Shown here: one piece after another, positions 17,008 through 26,149 of the stretch
Layout: each line of letters opens with the position of its first letter
Position numbering within the stretch: the stretch's first letter is position 1
Position numbers and translations under genes: made by a program
The notes under the pieces: model-generated
Databases searched by the model: none
What the model was told of the DNA's origin: nothing
What the model saw: the letters and a program-made list of their open reading frames with translations, nothing else
Origin: Nocardia niwae NBRC 108934 = DSM 45340
Lineage (GTDB): Bacteria; Actinomycetota; Actinomycetes; Mycobacteriales; Mycobacteriaceae
DNA: 64,000 nucleotides
Assembly (NCBI RefSeq): GCF_001613465.1
Contig: NZ_BDCK01000031.1
Location: 1-64,000, forward strand
Direction: 5' to 3'

Positions 17008-18813
17008 TCAGGCAACCTGAACGGTGACCGAGGGGTAGCCGGTGGCGCCGTCCGGGATCACGTCGCGGCGCTCGGCGGTTTGGGTCTCGCCGGTGCCGTC
17101 GGTGCTGCGGGCGCGAAGGGTGTGCGGGCCGGAGGTGGCGTCCCAGTCGAAGACCCATTGGCGCCACGTGTCGACGGATTGTTCTTCGGAAAGGCGGGCC
17201 TGCTGCCAGGGGCCGTTGTCGATCTGGACCTCCACGGCGCGGATGCCACGATGCTGGGCCCACGCCACACCGGCGACGGGAATGCGGCCGGGCTGGAGGC
17301 GGCCACGGGCGCGAGGGGTGTCGATACGGGTGCCGGTCTTGATCGGGCCGAGTGCCGACCAGCCGCGGCGGGTCCAGTAGGCGGTGGCGCGGTCGAAGCG
17401 GGTGACCTCCAGTTCGGTCACCCATTTGGTGGCCGAGACGTAGCCGTAGAGACCGGGCACGACCAGCCGCGCCGGGTAACCGTGCTGTACGGGAAGGGGT
17501 TCGTCGTTCATGCCGATCGCGAGCAGGGCGTCGCGCCCGTCGGTGAGCACCGCCAGCGGAGTGCCCGCGGTCCACCCGTCGGCGCTGCGCGAGAGCACCA
17601 TGTCCGCGTCCGGCAGGGGCCCCGCCTCGGCCAGTAGTCGATCCACGCGATAGCCGAGCCAGCGCGCGTTGCCGATCAGGTCGCCGCCGACCGGATTCGA
17701 CACGCACGCCAGTGTGACCAGGTGTTCCTCCAGCGGGCGAGACGTCAGATCCGCCCAATCGAGCCGTATCTCGCGCTCGACCATGCCGTGGATGCGCAGC
17801 GACCAGCCGTCCTTGGACACCTGCGGCACGATCAGCGCGGTGTCGATCCGGTAGAAGTCGTCGTTCGGAGTCAGGTAGGACGTGAGCCCGGGTACGCGGA
17901 GATCGACGCCGGGTGCGACCGGCTCGGCAGGGGCGGACGGCTCCGGCAACCGCACCGCGGCTCGCTCGCCGGACACGTCGCTGCGGCGGGCGCCAACCAG
18001 GCGTCCGCCGACGCCGGTGACCACGGCCAATCCACCTGCCGCCAGTAGCCCCTGTAGGACTCGCCTGCGCTCGGGAGCCGGAGATGGACTCGTGCCGGCC
18101 ACCGCGGAGGACGGCTCGGTGGCGCTCGACGCCGAGTCCGCCGGTGCGGTCGCCCCCGTCCCGGCCGAACTGGTTCGATTCGCCTGAGCGTCTGGGGCTT
18201 TCGTGCTTCCGTCAGCTCCGGGCAGATCCGGAACCGTACCGGCGCTTGCGCCGACCCCGTCGGCGGCGTCGGACGTATCGCCGATGCCGGGCGCACGCCG
18301 ACGCTGCCCTCCATTCCCGCCGCCGGGGGTGAACGCCAACCCATCGGTCCGCGCTGCGTACTCGTGGGTGTCCGCGGCAGACTCTGCTCCCGCCGCGTCG
18401 ATGCGACGCGTCAGCGCTCGCAGCGAGTAGATGCCGACGGCGACGCCGACGACGGTCGGCAACGCGGCGGACAGACCGGTTCGGACCACCGCGACCCACG
18501 CCGCGAGCACCCCGAACACCACGAACAACCACGACCCAGCCGCCCGGGTGGTCCGCTCGATCGCTCCGGCCACTCCGGCGACCAGCACGGCGATCACGCC
18601 CATGATCAGATACAGCGCGGCCTTGTCGGCGGTGCCGAAGGCGGTGATGGCCCATTCCCGGACCCCGTCGGGCGCGTGGTCGACCACGGCCGAGCCGAGA
18701 AGGTGCAGCGGCGCGCTGTCGGGGCCGAGAAACGCCGCGACCAGTTCGGCCACGCCCAGCGTGAGGCCGGCCGAGACGATCCCGGCCACCACGCGCAGTC
18801 GCAGATCGGCCAT
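17008..18813 (-). CDS. membrane-anchored molybdopterin oxidoreductase, sulfite oxidase family
   Basis: The 601-aa protein is a fusion. Residues 1-140 carry about four membrane helices. A low-complexity Ala/Thr/Ser/Pro linker (about 140-250) follows, then a Tat-like segment (ERRRVLQGLLAAGGLAVVTG). The sulfite oxidase-type molybdenum cofactor domain comes next (PNDDFYRIDTALIVPQV, LVTLACVSNPVGGDLIGNARW with the Mo-ligand Cys, GYPARLVVPGLYGY, WVTELEV). A C-terminal Mo-co dimerisation domain ends the protein. No cytochrome partner is adjacent. It likely oxidises or reduces an S- or N-oxide-type substrate outside the membrane; the substrate is unknown. Confidence 0.87.
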   Translation of the reverse strand: MADLRLRVVAGIVSAGLTLGVAELVAAFLGPDSAPLHLLGSAVVDHAPDGVREWAITAFGTADKAALYLIMGVIAVLVAGVAGAIERTTRAAGSWLFVVFGVLAAWVAVVRTGLSAALPTVVGVAVGIYSLRALTRRIDAAGAESAADTHEYAARTDGLAFTPGGGNGGQRRRAPGIGDTSDAADGVGASAGTVPDLPGADGSTKAPDAQANRTSSAGTGATAPADSASSATEPSSAVAGTSPSPAPERRRVLQGLLAAGGLAVVTGVGGRLVGARRSDVSGERAAVRLPEPSAPAEPVAPGVDLRVPGLTSYLTPNDDFYRIDTALIVPQVSKDGWSLRIHGMVEREIRLDWADLTSRPLEEHLVTLACVSNPVGGDLIGNARWLGYRVDRLLAEAGPLPDADMVLSRSADGWTAGTPLAVLTDGRDALLAIGMNDEPLPVQHGYPARLVVPGLYGYVSATKWVTELEVTRFDRATAYWTRRGWSALGPIKTGTRIDTPRARGRLQPGRIPVAGVAWAQHRGIRAVEVQIDNGPWQQARLSEEQSVDTWRQWVFDWDATSGPHTLRARSTDGTGETQTAERRDVIPDGATGYPSVTVQVA

Positions 18814-18897
18814 GGGAACGAGACTACTGCCGCTCGGCCGCCGCAGCCGCCGACCAGCGGGCGATGCCCTGGGGGACGAACGAGCCGCGACACGCGA

Positions 18898-18927
18898 AAG
18901 GCGCTGCCCGCGAACGGACAGCGCCTT
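18898..18927. terminator. hairpin terminator after fadD
   Basis: A 12-bp stem with one mismatch (AAGGCGCTGCCC against GGACAGCGCCTT) encloses a 6-nt loop, 13 bp beyond the acyl-CoA ligase stop codon on the minus strand. Confidence 0.65.
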
Positions 18928-18939
18928 CCAGCGATCAGC

Positions 18940-20733
18940 TCAGTTGTAGATGTTCGCCACGTCGTCGGCGTGCTGCTTCATCACGACCGCGCGCTTGAGC
19001 GACATCTTCGGGGTGAGCTCGCCGGTCTCCTGGGTCCAGTCGATGGTCAGCAGACGGATCTTCTTGATCTGCTCGGCTTTCGACACCTTGTTGTTGGTCT
19101 CGGCCACCGCCGCGTTGACCTCGGCCAGCAGATCCGGGTTCTCGATCAGCTTCTCGATCGGGGTGTCGGCGGGCAGGTTGTTGCGTTCCTTCCAGCCGGG
19201 CAGCGACTCCGGGTCCAGTGTGATCAGCGCGCCGATGAACGGCTGACCGTCGCCGACCACCATCACCTGGCTGATCAGCGGGTGCGCCCGCAGCGAGTCC
19301 TCCAGCAACGCGGGGGAGACGTTCTTGCCACCGGCGGTGACGATGATCTCCTTCTTGCGGCCGGTGATGGTGATGAAGCCGTCGCCGTCGATGGCGCCGA
19401 GGTCGCCGGTCTTGAACCAGCCGTCCTCGAAGGCGTCCTCGGTGGCCTCCGCGTTGCCCCAGTAGCCGCTGAACACGACCGAGCCGCGCAACAGCAGTTC
19501 GCCGTCCTCGGCGATCTTGGCGGCGTGGCCCTCGATCGGCCGCCCGACCGAGCCGACCCGGATCTGCTCCGGGGTGTTCACGGCGATGGCCGCGGTGGTC
19601 TCGGTGAGGCCGTAGCCCTCATAGATCGTCACGCCGACGCCACGGAAGAAGTGACCCAGCCGCGCGCCGAGCGGACCGCCGCCGGAGACGGCCGCCTCGC
19701 ACTGACCGCCGAGGGCGGCGCGCAACTTGCTGTAGACCAGCTTGTCGAACAGCGCGTGCTTGAGCTTCAGCCCGATGCCCGGTCCGCCGTTGTCGATCGC
19801 CTCGCTCCACGCGATAGCGGTGTCGGCGGCGGCGTCGAAGATCTTGCCCTTACCGCCGTCGTGCGCCTTCTGCTTGGCGCTGTTGAACACCTTCTCGAAC
19901 ACCCGGGGCACCGAGAGGATGAAGTGCGGCTGGTAGCTGCCGAACTGCTCGACCAGGGTGGACCAGTCGGCGGTGTGCGCGACGACCACCTTCGCGTCGA
20001 AGGCGGCCAGCGCGACGGCGCGGGCGAAGACGTGCGCCAGCGGCAGGAACATGAGGGTCTTCTTGCCGTCGGTGACGTACTTTCGCAGCGCGATCCGGTC
20101 GGACTTGGACTCCGCGTACAGGTTCGCGTGGGTCAGCATGACGCCCTTGGGGCGTCCGGTGGTACCCGAGGTGTAGATCAGGGTGGCGGGCGATTGCGCG
20201 CCGACCTGGGCGCGGCGCTCGTGCACGATCTGGTCGTCCAGGTCGGCGCCGCGGCCGATCAGCTCGTCCAGCGCGCCCTTGTCGATCTGCAGGATCTCCC
20301 GCAGCTCGGGCAGCGACCCGGTTTCGATCTCGTCGATGACCTTGCGGTGCTTGTCGCTGTCGAGGATCAGCAGCTTGGTGGCCGAGTCCTGGAGGATCCA
20401 CTTGGCCTGCTCGGCGGCGGAGCTGTCGTAGATCGCGACGGTGCAGCCGCCAGCGGCCCAGATCGCGAAGTCGAGGACGGCCCACTCGTAGCGAGTGGGG
20501 GCCATGATGGCGACGCGATCGCCGAGTTCGAGCCCCGAAGCGATCAGGCCTTTCGCCACCCCGGTGACGGTTTTCGCGAACTCCGCGGCGGTGACATCCC
20601 GCCAGCCGCCACTGCCGTTCGGCACGTTGAACAGCACCGTGTTCGGTGACTGCTCGGCGTGGCGGAAGACGTTGTCGGAATTGTTCGCGTCATCCGGAAT
20701 GGTGTAGGAAGCCGGGACTTCGAACTCTCGCAT
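18940..20733 (-). CDS. long-chain fatty-acid-CoA ligase (FadD15-type)
   Basis: The 597-aa enzyme activates fatty acids to acyl-CoA through an acyl-adenylate. The AMP-binding P-loop LIYTSGTTGRPKG is at residues 185-197; IYEGYGLTETTAAI, GWFKTGDLGAIDGDGF and the ITGRKKEIIVTAGGKNVSP hinge follow, with the catalytic Lys region (LTPKMSLKR) near the end. Length and the AMP-dependent long-chain form fit mycobacterial FadD15-like ligases. ATG at 20733 has a GGAAGGG ribosome site; longer starts add unrelated sequence. It is monocistronic with its own terminator. Confidence 0.92.
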   Translation of the reverse strand: MREFEVPASYTIPDDANNSDNVFRHAEQSPNTVLFNVPNGSGGWRDVTAAEFAKTVTGVAKGLIASGLELGDRVAIMAPTRYEWAVLDFAIWAAGGCTVAIYDSSAAEQAKWILQDSATKLLILDSDKHRKVIDEIETGSLPELREILQIDKGALDELIGRGADLDDQIVHERRAQVGAQSPATLIYTSGTTGRPKGVMLTHANLYAESKSDRIALRKYVTDGKKTLMFLPLAHVFARAVALAAFDAKVVVAHTADWSTLVEQFGSYQPHFILSVPRVFEKVFNSAKQKAHDGGKGKIFDAAADTAIAWSEAIDNGGPGIGLKLKHALFDKLVYSKLRAALGGQCEAAVSGGGPLGARLGHFFRGVGVTIYEGYGLTETTAAIAVNTPEQIRVGSVGRPIEGHAAKIAEDGELLLRGSVVFSGYWGNAEATEDAFEDGWFKTGDLGAIDGDGFITITGRKKEIIVTAGGKNVSPALLEDSLRAHPLISQVMVVGDGQPFIGALITLDPESLPGWKERNNLPADTPIEKLIENPDLLAEVNAAVAETNNKVSKAEQIKKIRLLTIDWTQETGELTPKMSLKRAVVMKQHADDVANIYN

Positions 20734-20851
20734 CAGTGCCCTTCCACGTGGGTTTACTCGCCAGTAATCTACGACACCTGCGCGAGGGCCGTGAGGTCGA
20801 CCACCGGAATCGCCTCCGTACATCACCGCAGGCTGGGGACCCGCTCGGGTT

Positions 20852-21769
20852 TCATCCTAGTTCGCGCAGGTCCGCCGGTTGAATGGCTTCGCGCAGGAAC
20901 TCCGCGAGTTCGCGCAGTGCGGCCGCCGCGGGCCCGGCCAGCGCGGCCTGCAGCTGAGCGACGTGCCACAAGCCCTTGCTCTCGGTGAAGCGGACGTGTA
21001 CGCCCGCCTCACGCAGGGCCGCGACCAGTGCGACGCACTGGCGATGCAGCAACTCGCTGACGTCCACCTGCACGTAGGTGGGCGGCAGGCCGCGCAGTTC
21101 ACCGGTCAGCGGGGCGTAGGCGGGGTCGGCCCCGTCGCCATCGCCCAGGTAGGCGGCCGCGCAGGCTCGTGACCAGGGCTTGTTGATCACCAGATCGCGT
21201 TCCCGCTCCGGGATTTCGTTCGGGTCGGCCCAGGGGGCGATCAAACCGAGCGCGGCCGGGGTCTGCCCGTGCCGGGCGATCAGGCGCTGCGCGAGCGCGA
21301 GCGACAATCCGCCGCCAGCGGAGTCCCCGGAGACGGCGATCTGATCGGGCCGCAGGCCCGAACTCGCCACCAGCTGCAGGAACGCCGCTTCGGCGTCCTC
21401 GAGTGCGGCGGGGAAGGGGTGCTCCGGCGCCAGCCGGTAGTCCAGCACGTAGACCGCGCAGCCGGTGTCCCGCGCCAGCCGGGCCGCCAGCGAGCGGTGC
21501 GTCGCAGGCGAGCCGACCGCGTATCCGCCTCCGTGCAGATAGAGAACCGCGCCGTGCTCGGAGGTGTCCGCGAAGCCGATCCGCTCGGCGGGCCTGCCGC
21601 CCAGGCGCAGGGGCTGCACCACGGCGCCCGCGGGCAACAGCTGCGCCCGCGAAGTCACGTCGAGCAGTCTGCGCTGCACAGTGAAGGGCAACCGCTTGTT
21701 CAGCGTCACCCGGAAGATCGGATTCAGTACCGCCCGGGCCAAGGGCAGCGGAAGGTCGATGTCACGCAT
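20852..21769 (-). CDS. alpha/beta hydrolase, hormone-sensitive lipase family
   Basis: The 305-aa esterase/lipase has the HSL oxyanion-hole motif HGGGYAVGS, the nucleophile elbow GDSAGGG, and a C-terminal acid/His region (DVSELLHRQ...GLWHVAQ). Members hydrolyse short to medium acyl esters. It is the last gene of a minus-strand set that also encodes an SDR and a Baeyer-Villiger-type monooxygenase. A monooxygenase that makes esters followed by an esterase that opens them is a known catabolic pairing. Confidence 0.9.
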   Translation of the reverse strand: MRDIDLPLPLARAVLNPIFRVTLNKRLPFTVQRRLLDVTSRAQLLPAGAVVQPLRLGGRPAERIGFADTSEHGAVLYLHGGGYAVGSPATHRSLAARLARDTGCAVYVLDYRLAPEHPFPAALEDAEAAFLQLVASSGLRPDQIAVSGDSAGGGLSLALAQRLIARHGQTPAALGLIAPWADPNEIPERERDLVINKPWSRACAAAYLGDGDGADPAYAPLTGELRGLPPTYVQVDVSELLHRQCVALVAALREAGVHVRFTESKGLWHVAQLQAALAGPAAAALRELAEFLREAIQPADLRELG

Positions 21770-21791
21770 TCGTCGTTCCTCGGATCCCGGC

Positions 21792-22622
21792 TCAGGGCAG
21801 GAAGCGGCGTTCGACGTTGGCCGCGATCCGCTGGTAGCCCGACGCGGTCACCCGGACGAACAGATCCAGCAGCTTGGCCTCCCAGCCGATCAGCACGCGG
21901 CCGTGGCCTTTGCGCACACCCTCGGTGATGGTCTGCGCCGCCATCTCGGGGGTGTGGATGGCGAGCTTCTTGTCGAACATCGAGGCGGCCGACTTGCTGT
22001 CGATGCCCTCGGCGTAGGTGGCGTTGCGCGCGACCGCGGTCTTGATGCCGCCGGGATGCACGCAGGTGACCTTGACCGGGTGCCGCGCGACCAGCATCTC
22101 CTGGCGCAGCGACTCGGTGAAGCCGCGCACCGCGAACTTGGCGGCGTTGTAGGCGCTCTGGCCGGGGATCGCGATCAGGCCGAACAAGCTCGACACGTTG
22201 ACGATGTGGCCGTCACCGGACTCGATGACCATCGGCAGGAACGCCTTGGTGCCGTTGACGACGCCCCAGAAATCGACATCCATCACGCGCTCGAAGTCCT
22301 TGTACTCCGACCGGATGACCTCACCGTGGTGGGCGATGCCCGCGTTGTTGTACACCTGGTGCACGATGCCGAAGTGCGCCTTCACCGCGTCGGCGTAGAG
22401 GATCACGGCTTCGCGCTCGACCACGTTCAGGCGGTCGGATTTGACCTGCGCACCGAGCTGCTCGCAGCGGCGCACGGTCTCGGCGAGGCCGTCGACGTCG
22501 ATGTCCGACAGCGCCAGCTTGGCGCCGCGCCGGGCCAGGTTCTCCGCCAGCGCCCGGCCGATCCCGGAGCCCGCTCCGGTGATCACACATACCTTGTTCT
22601 GGAAGTAAGCGTCACTGCTCAC
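21792..22622 (-). CDS. short-chain dehydrogenase/reductase (SDR)
   Basis: The 276-aa oxidoreductase has the classical SDR fingerprint: TGAGSGIG cofactor loop, NNAG, catalytic Ser in VNVSSLFG and YxxxK in YNAAKFAVRG. The C-terminal region is longer than minimal SDRs and hydrophobic, as in mycobacterial lipid-associated SDRs. The GTG start overlaps the stop of the monooxygenase gene by 4 nt, so the two are translationally coupled. It could interconvert an alcohol and the ketone used by the monooxygenase. Confidence 0.9.
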   Translation of the reverse strand: MSSDAYFQNKVCVITGAGSGIGRALAENLARRGAKLALSDIDVDGLAETVRRCEQLGAQVKSDRLNVVEREAVILYADAVKAHFGIVHQVYNNAGIAHHGEVIRSEYKDFERVMDVDFWGVVNGTKAFLPMVIESGDGHIVNVSSLFGLIAIPGQSAYNAAKFAVRGFTESLRQEMLVARHPVKVTCVHPGGIKTAVARNATYAEGIDSKSAASMFDKKLAIHTPEMAAQTITEGVRKGHGRVLIGWEAKLLDLFVRVTASGYQRIAANVERRFLP

Positions 22623-24148
22623 TGTGCTACCGCTTTCAAATCAGCTCGGGAAATGGAGATGTCGTACGCCGACACGTCGAACGTTCTGGTCAGCCGACGG
22701 AATTCGAAGGTGAAGTCCGGCCACAGTGTGGTGTTGTTGCCGTGTTTGTCCAGGTACCAGCTCGAGCACCCGCCGGTGAGCCAGACGCTGCGGGCCAGCT
22801 TCGCCTGCAGGTCGGCGTTGTAGGCATCCTGCACGTCGCGACGCACTTCCACGGTACGCAGGTCGAGGCGGTCGATGGTAGCCAGCGCGTCGGCGACGTA
22901 GTTGATCTGCGATTCGATCATGTACACCATCGAGGTGTGCCCGAGCCCGACGTTCGGGCCCAGCAGGAAGAACATGTTCGGGAAGTTCGCGATCGAGGAG
23001 CCCTTGTAGCCCTGCTGGCCGATCTCGTCGAACACCTCCGACAGGGTGCGGCCGTCGCGTCCCGTGATCGTGTCGTAGGTGGGCGAGTCGGTGACGTGGA
23101 AGCCGGTCGCCACGATCAGTGCGTCGATCTCGCGCTCGGTACCGTCCTCGGTGACGATCGAGTTCGCGCGCACTTCGGCGATGCCGTCGGTGACCACGTC
23201 GACGTTGGGGCGCGACAGCGCGGGGTAGTAGTCGTTGGAGATCAGCATGCGCTTGCAACCGATGCGGAAGTTCGGCGTCACTTTGGCGCGCAGCTGCGGA
23301 TCGCGGATCTCGTAGCGCAGCTTGGCCTTCGCGATCGCCTCGAACACCTGCATCAGGGCGGGAACCTTGGCCAGCCCCACCACCTGGGTCTCGCGGGCGG
23401 CGTAGATGGCGGCGCGGGATAGTCGCTGCAGACCCGGCACGTGCTTGAAGGCGAGCCGCTCCGCCTTCGTGTACGGGCGGTCCAGCCGCGGCAGCAGCCA
23501 CGGCGCGGTGCGCTGGTAGACGTCCAGGTGGCCGACCTTCGGGGCGATGGCGGGCACGATCTGGATGGCCGAGGCGCCGGTGCCGATGATGGCGACCCGC
23601 TTGCCGGTCAGGTCGGCGTCGTGATTCCAGCGCGCGGAGTGGAAGATCTCGCCTTCGAACTCGTTGATGCCTTTGATGTCCGGCAGCGCGGGCTCGCACA
23701 GCGCGCCGACCGCCGAGACCACCGTGTCGGCGGTGAAGCTGCCCTTGCTCGACTCGATGTCCCACCGGGCGGTCTCGTTGTTCCACCGGGCGTTGGTCAC
23801 GTCGCAGTCGAAGATGTGCTTGTCGCGCACGTCGTAGCGCTTCGACACGTCCTCGATGTACCGCTGGATCTCGCCCTGCCGGGAGAACGACCGCGACCAG
23901 TCCGGGTTCAGCGCGAACGAGTACGAGTACAGGTGCGAGGGGACGTCGCAGGCCGCGCCGGGGTAGGTGTTGTCGCGCCAGGTGCCGCCGACGTCGCTGC
24001 CGCGCTCCAGTACGAGAAAGTCGTTGCGACCCTGCTGGGCCAGCCGGATGGCCAGACCCAGACCCGCGAACCCGCTGCCGATGATGATCGTCCTGGCGTG
24101 GCGCGTGGGCCGGTCGGCGACAGCTTTGTCTGTAACCTTGCGACTCAT
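22619..24148 (-). CDS. flavin monooxygenase, Baeyer-Villiger type
   Basis: The 509-aa flavoprotein has an FAD Rossmann motif (IGSGFAGLG), the BVMO fingerprint FEGEIFHSARW (F-x-G-x3-H-x3-W) and an NADP Rossmann motif (IGTGASAIQ). Such enzymes insert oxygen next to ketones using NADPH; the EthA group in mycobacteria belongs here. It leads the operon BVMO-SDR-esterase and is divergent from a TetR gene with a 70-bp shared region containing repeated TTGA half-sites. The physiological ketone is not known. Confidence 0.92.
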   Translation of the reverse strand: MSRKVTDKAVADRPTRHARTIIIGSGFAGLGLAIRLAQQGRNDFLVLERGSDVGGTWRDNTYPGAACDVPSHLYSYSFALNPDWSRSFSRQGEIQRYIEDVSKRYDVRDKHIFDCDVTNARWNNETARWDIESSKGSFTADTVVSAVGALCEPALPDIKGINEFEGEIFHSARWNHDADLTGKRVAIIGTGASAIQIVPAIAPKVGHLDVYQRTAPWLLPRLDRPYTKAERLAFKHVPGLQRLSRAAIYAARETQVVGLAKVPALMQVFEAIAKAKLRYEIRDPQLRAKVTPNFRIGCKRMLISNDYYPALSRPNVDVVTDGIAEVRANSIVTEDGTEREIDALIVATGFHVTDSPTYDTITGRDGRTLSEVFDEIGQQGYKGSSIANFPNMFFLLGPNVGLGHTSMVYMIESQINYVADALATIDRLDLRTVEVRRDVQDAYNADLQAKLARSVWLTGGCSSWYLDKHGNNTTLWPDFTFEFRRLTRTFDVSAYDISISRADLKAVAQ

Positions 24149-24169
24149 GTAACGCAGCCTACGGTGCTA

Positions 24170-24196
24170 TTGAGCACGAGTCAACAGTGTATTGAC
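24170..24196. promoter_or_regulatory. TetR operator region with three half-sites at 11-bp spacing
   Basis: TTGA (24170), TCAA (24181) and TTGA (24192) lie 11 bp apart, forming two overlapping inverted repeats TTGA-N7-TCAA and TCAA-N7-TTGA. The site is in the short divergent region between the BVMO operon and the tetR gene. It is the natural candidate for cooperative TetR binding controlling both directions. Confidence 0.5.
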
Positions 24197-24218
24197 CACC
24201 GTTCAGTAGGATGGCCGC

Positions 24219-24851
24219 GTGACCAGAACCCAGGGAGACGCCCCCAAGCGCACGCGGCTGAGCCCCGGCGAGCGCCGCGAGCAGCTGATCACCTTGGGCG
24301 CCAAGATGCTCGGCGAGCGGTCGATCGAGGACATCTCCGTCAGCGAGATCGCCGCCCAGGCCGGCATCTCCCGCGGCCTGCTGTTCCACTACTTCCCGAC
24401 CAAGCAGGACTTCCAGCTGGCGATCGTGCGCCACGCCAACGCCGAACTGCTCGAGCGCGTCGCCCCGGACCGCAGCCTCGGTCTGTTCGAGATGCTGCGC
24501 GACTCCATCGAGCGCTACATCGAGTACGTCACCGAGAACCGCACCTCATACCTGACGCTCCTGCGTGGCCCGACCAGTGTCAGCCCGGAATTGGCCCCGC
24601 TGGTCGACCAGACCCGCGACGCCATCATCGGCATCATCCTCGCCGAGACCCCGGTTCCGGTCACCGAAGCGGACCACCCCCGCCTCATGCTCGCGATGCG
24701 CGGCTGGATCGCGTTCGTCGAGGAATCGACGCTCACCTGGCTGCGCTCCGAACCCATCTCCCGTGACGAGTTGCTCGACCTGCTGGTCGAATCGTTGATC
24801 GCCATAGCGTTCTCGGTGGATCCGGCGCTGGCTGCCGCGCTGCGGGGTTGA
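24219..24851 (+). CDS. TetR-family transcriptional regulator
   Basis: The 210-aa regulator has an N-terminal TetR HTH (GERREQLITLGAKMLGERSIEDISVSEIAAQAGISRGLLFHYFPTKQDFQLAIVR) and a helical ligand-binding C-terminal domain. The divergent BVMO-SDR-esterase operon is the likely target, with the effector probably a hydrophobic ketone, ester or related compound. GTG at 24219 leaves a short N-terminal extension before the HTH. It converges with the DUF4143 ATPase gene, which marks the left edge of the accessory island. Confidence 0.92.
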   Translation: MTRTQGDAPKRTRLSPGERREQLITLGAKMLGERSIEDISVSEIAAQAGISRGLLFHYFPTKQDFQLAIVRHANAELLERVAPDRSLGLFEMLRDSIERYIEYVTENRTSYLTLLRGPTSVSPELAPLVDQTRDAIIGIILAETPVPVTEADHPRLMLAMRGWIAFVEESTLTWLRSEPISRDELLDLLVESLIAIAFSVDPALAAALRG

Positions 24852-24878
24852 CGAAGTTTCGGTTTGCCTCCGGATGCG

Positions 24879-26126
24879 TCAGGTCGACGGCGTGGTCCAC
24901 AGTGCGCTGATCGGAAGGCAGGACAGCCCGTCGCCGAAGGGAAGCTGCTGGTCGCCGCAGTAGAGGACGAATCCGGCGTGGAATCGGTCGCCCAAGCGGC
25001 GTTGTAGGAGTCGTAGGGCTCGAAAGTCCTCGGTACGTATGGTTTCGGCCGCTTTGACCTCGATGGCGACGATGCGGCCCGCATTGTCCTCGAGGATCGC
25101 GTCCACCTCGTAGCCGTCGCGGTCGCGGTAGTGGTGCAACCGAGCAATGGTCTGACTCCAAGTCAGCTGGCGCGTGAGCTCACCGAGTACAAATGTTTCC
25201 ACCAGGCCGCCGGTGGTCGCATCGTTGGTGATTCCGGTCAGGAGGTGCGCTGCGAGGCCCGAGTCATTGAAGACGAGTTTCGGCGTCGCGATCGCCCGCG
25301 CGGTCGCGTTCGCCGACCAAGCTGGAATCAGCCGGATCAAATAGATGACCTCCAGCAGGCCGATGTACTCGCGAACGGTCGTGACAGGAACGCCGAGATC
25401 GGAGGACAGTCTCCGGTAGTTCAGCAATCCACCGCTCTGTGCCGCCGCCATCGCGACCAATCTGCGCATATCGGAGCTGCGCTGGATATCGGCCACTTGT
25501 CGTACGTCGCGGCTCATGATGTCGTCGAGATAGGACTTGAAGAACTGTGACCGGCGGCGCGGCATCGTGCGGCGGATGGCCTCGGGGTAGCCCCCACGAG
25601 CGGCGAGAGCCAGGTAGTCGCGGCGACGCAGGTCCGAAGGGGGTATCCGCAGGCGGTTACCCTCAGCGAACGCGGCATCGACGAAACCGTCGGGGGCGCT
25701 GGTGATCTCGCCCTGTGACAGCGGGAATAGTTCGATGGTTTCCGAGCGGCCTGGTAGCGCGTCGGGAAGTTCGCTCAAGCCGAGCAAGCGGGCTGAGCCC
25801 GTCAACAGAAATCGACCCGGTCGAGGGTCGCGGTCGACGGTGTTCTTGATCGCCAGCCACAACTCGGGAACTCGCTGCACTTCGTCGACCAGCATCGTGC
25901 CGGGATGATCGAGAAAGGCGACGGGATCCGCGGTGGCAGAGGCGCGCGTGCGGGGGTCGTCGAGGTACCGCTTGACAACATTCTCCTGCTCGTTCAAGCA
26001 ACGTTCGGCGAGAGTGCTCTTACCGGTTTGGCGCGCACCATTGATAATGACGACACGGGTATCCGAGAGCGCCTCCGCTACCAGTGCGGATGCTCGACGG
26101 GGGAGGTAGTCCACGGCTTCGCGCAT
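24879..26126 (-). CDS. AAA ATPase with DUF4143 domain
   Basis: The 415-aa protein has a P-loop (INGARQTGKST, residues 28-38), a Walker B (MLVDEVQRVPE, around 78-88) and a sensor LTGSARLLGL in an AAA_14 module. A winged-helix-like DUF4143 region follows (SGGLLNYRRLSSDLGVP), then a C-terminal segment with EVDAILEDNAGRIVAIEVKA resembling a PD-(D/E)xK nuclease-like fold. Such ATPases are widespread in mobile gene pools; their function is not settled. A 23-bp tandem repeat array lies directly upstream of the start. Confidence 0.85.
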   Translation of the reverse strand: MREAVDYLPRRASALVAEALSDTRVVIINGARQTGKSTLAERCLNEQENVVKRYLDDPRTRASATADPVAFLDHPGTMLVDEVQRVPELWLAIKNTVDRDPRPGRFLLTGSARLLGLSELPDALPGRSETIELFPLSQGEITSAPDGFVDAAFAEGNRLRIPPSDLRRRDYLALAARGGYPEAIRRTMPRRRSQFFKSYLDDIMSRDVRQVADIQRSSDMRRLVAMAAAQSGGLLNYRRLSSDLGVPVTTVREYIGLLEVIYLIRLIPAWSANATARAIATPKLVFNDSGLAAHLLTGITNDATTGGLVETFVLGELTRQLTWSQTIARLHHYRDRDGYEVDAILEDNAGRIVAIEVKAAETIRTEDFRALRLLQRRLGDRFHAGFVLYCGDQQLPFGDGLSCLPISALWTTPST

Positions 26127-26149
26127 GAAGCTATCCTACGGTTCGCGTC

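Noticed and set aside
18364..20649. 761-codon frame opposite fadD and part of the molybdoenzyme
   Set aside because: It is antisense to two well-supported genes, with no recognisable domain.
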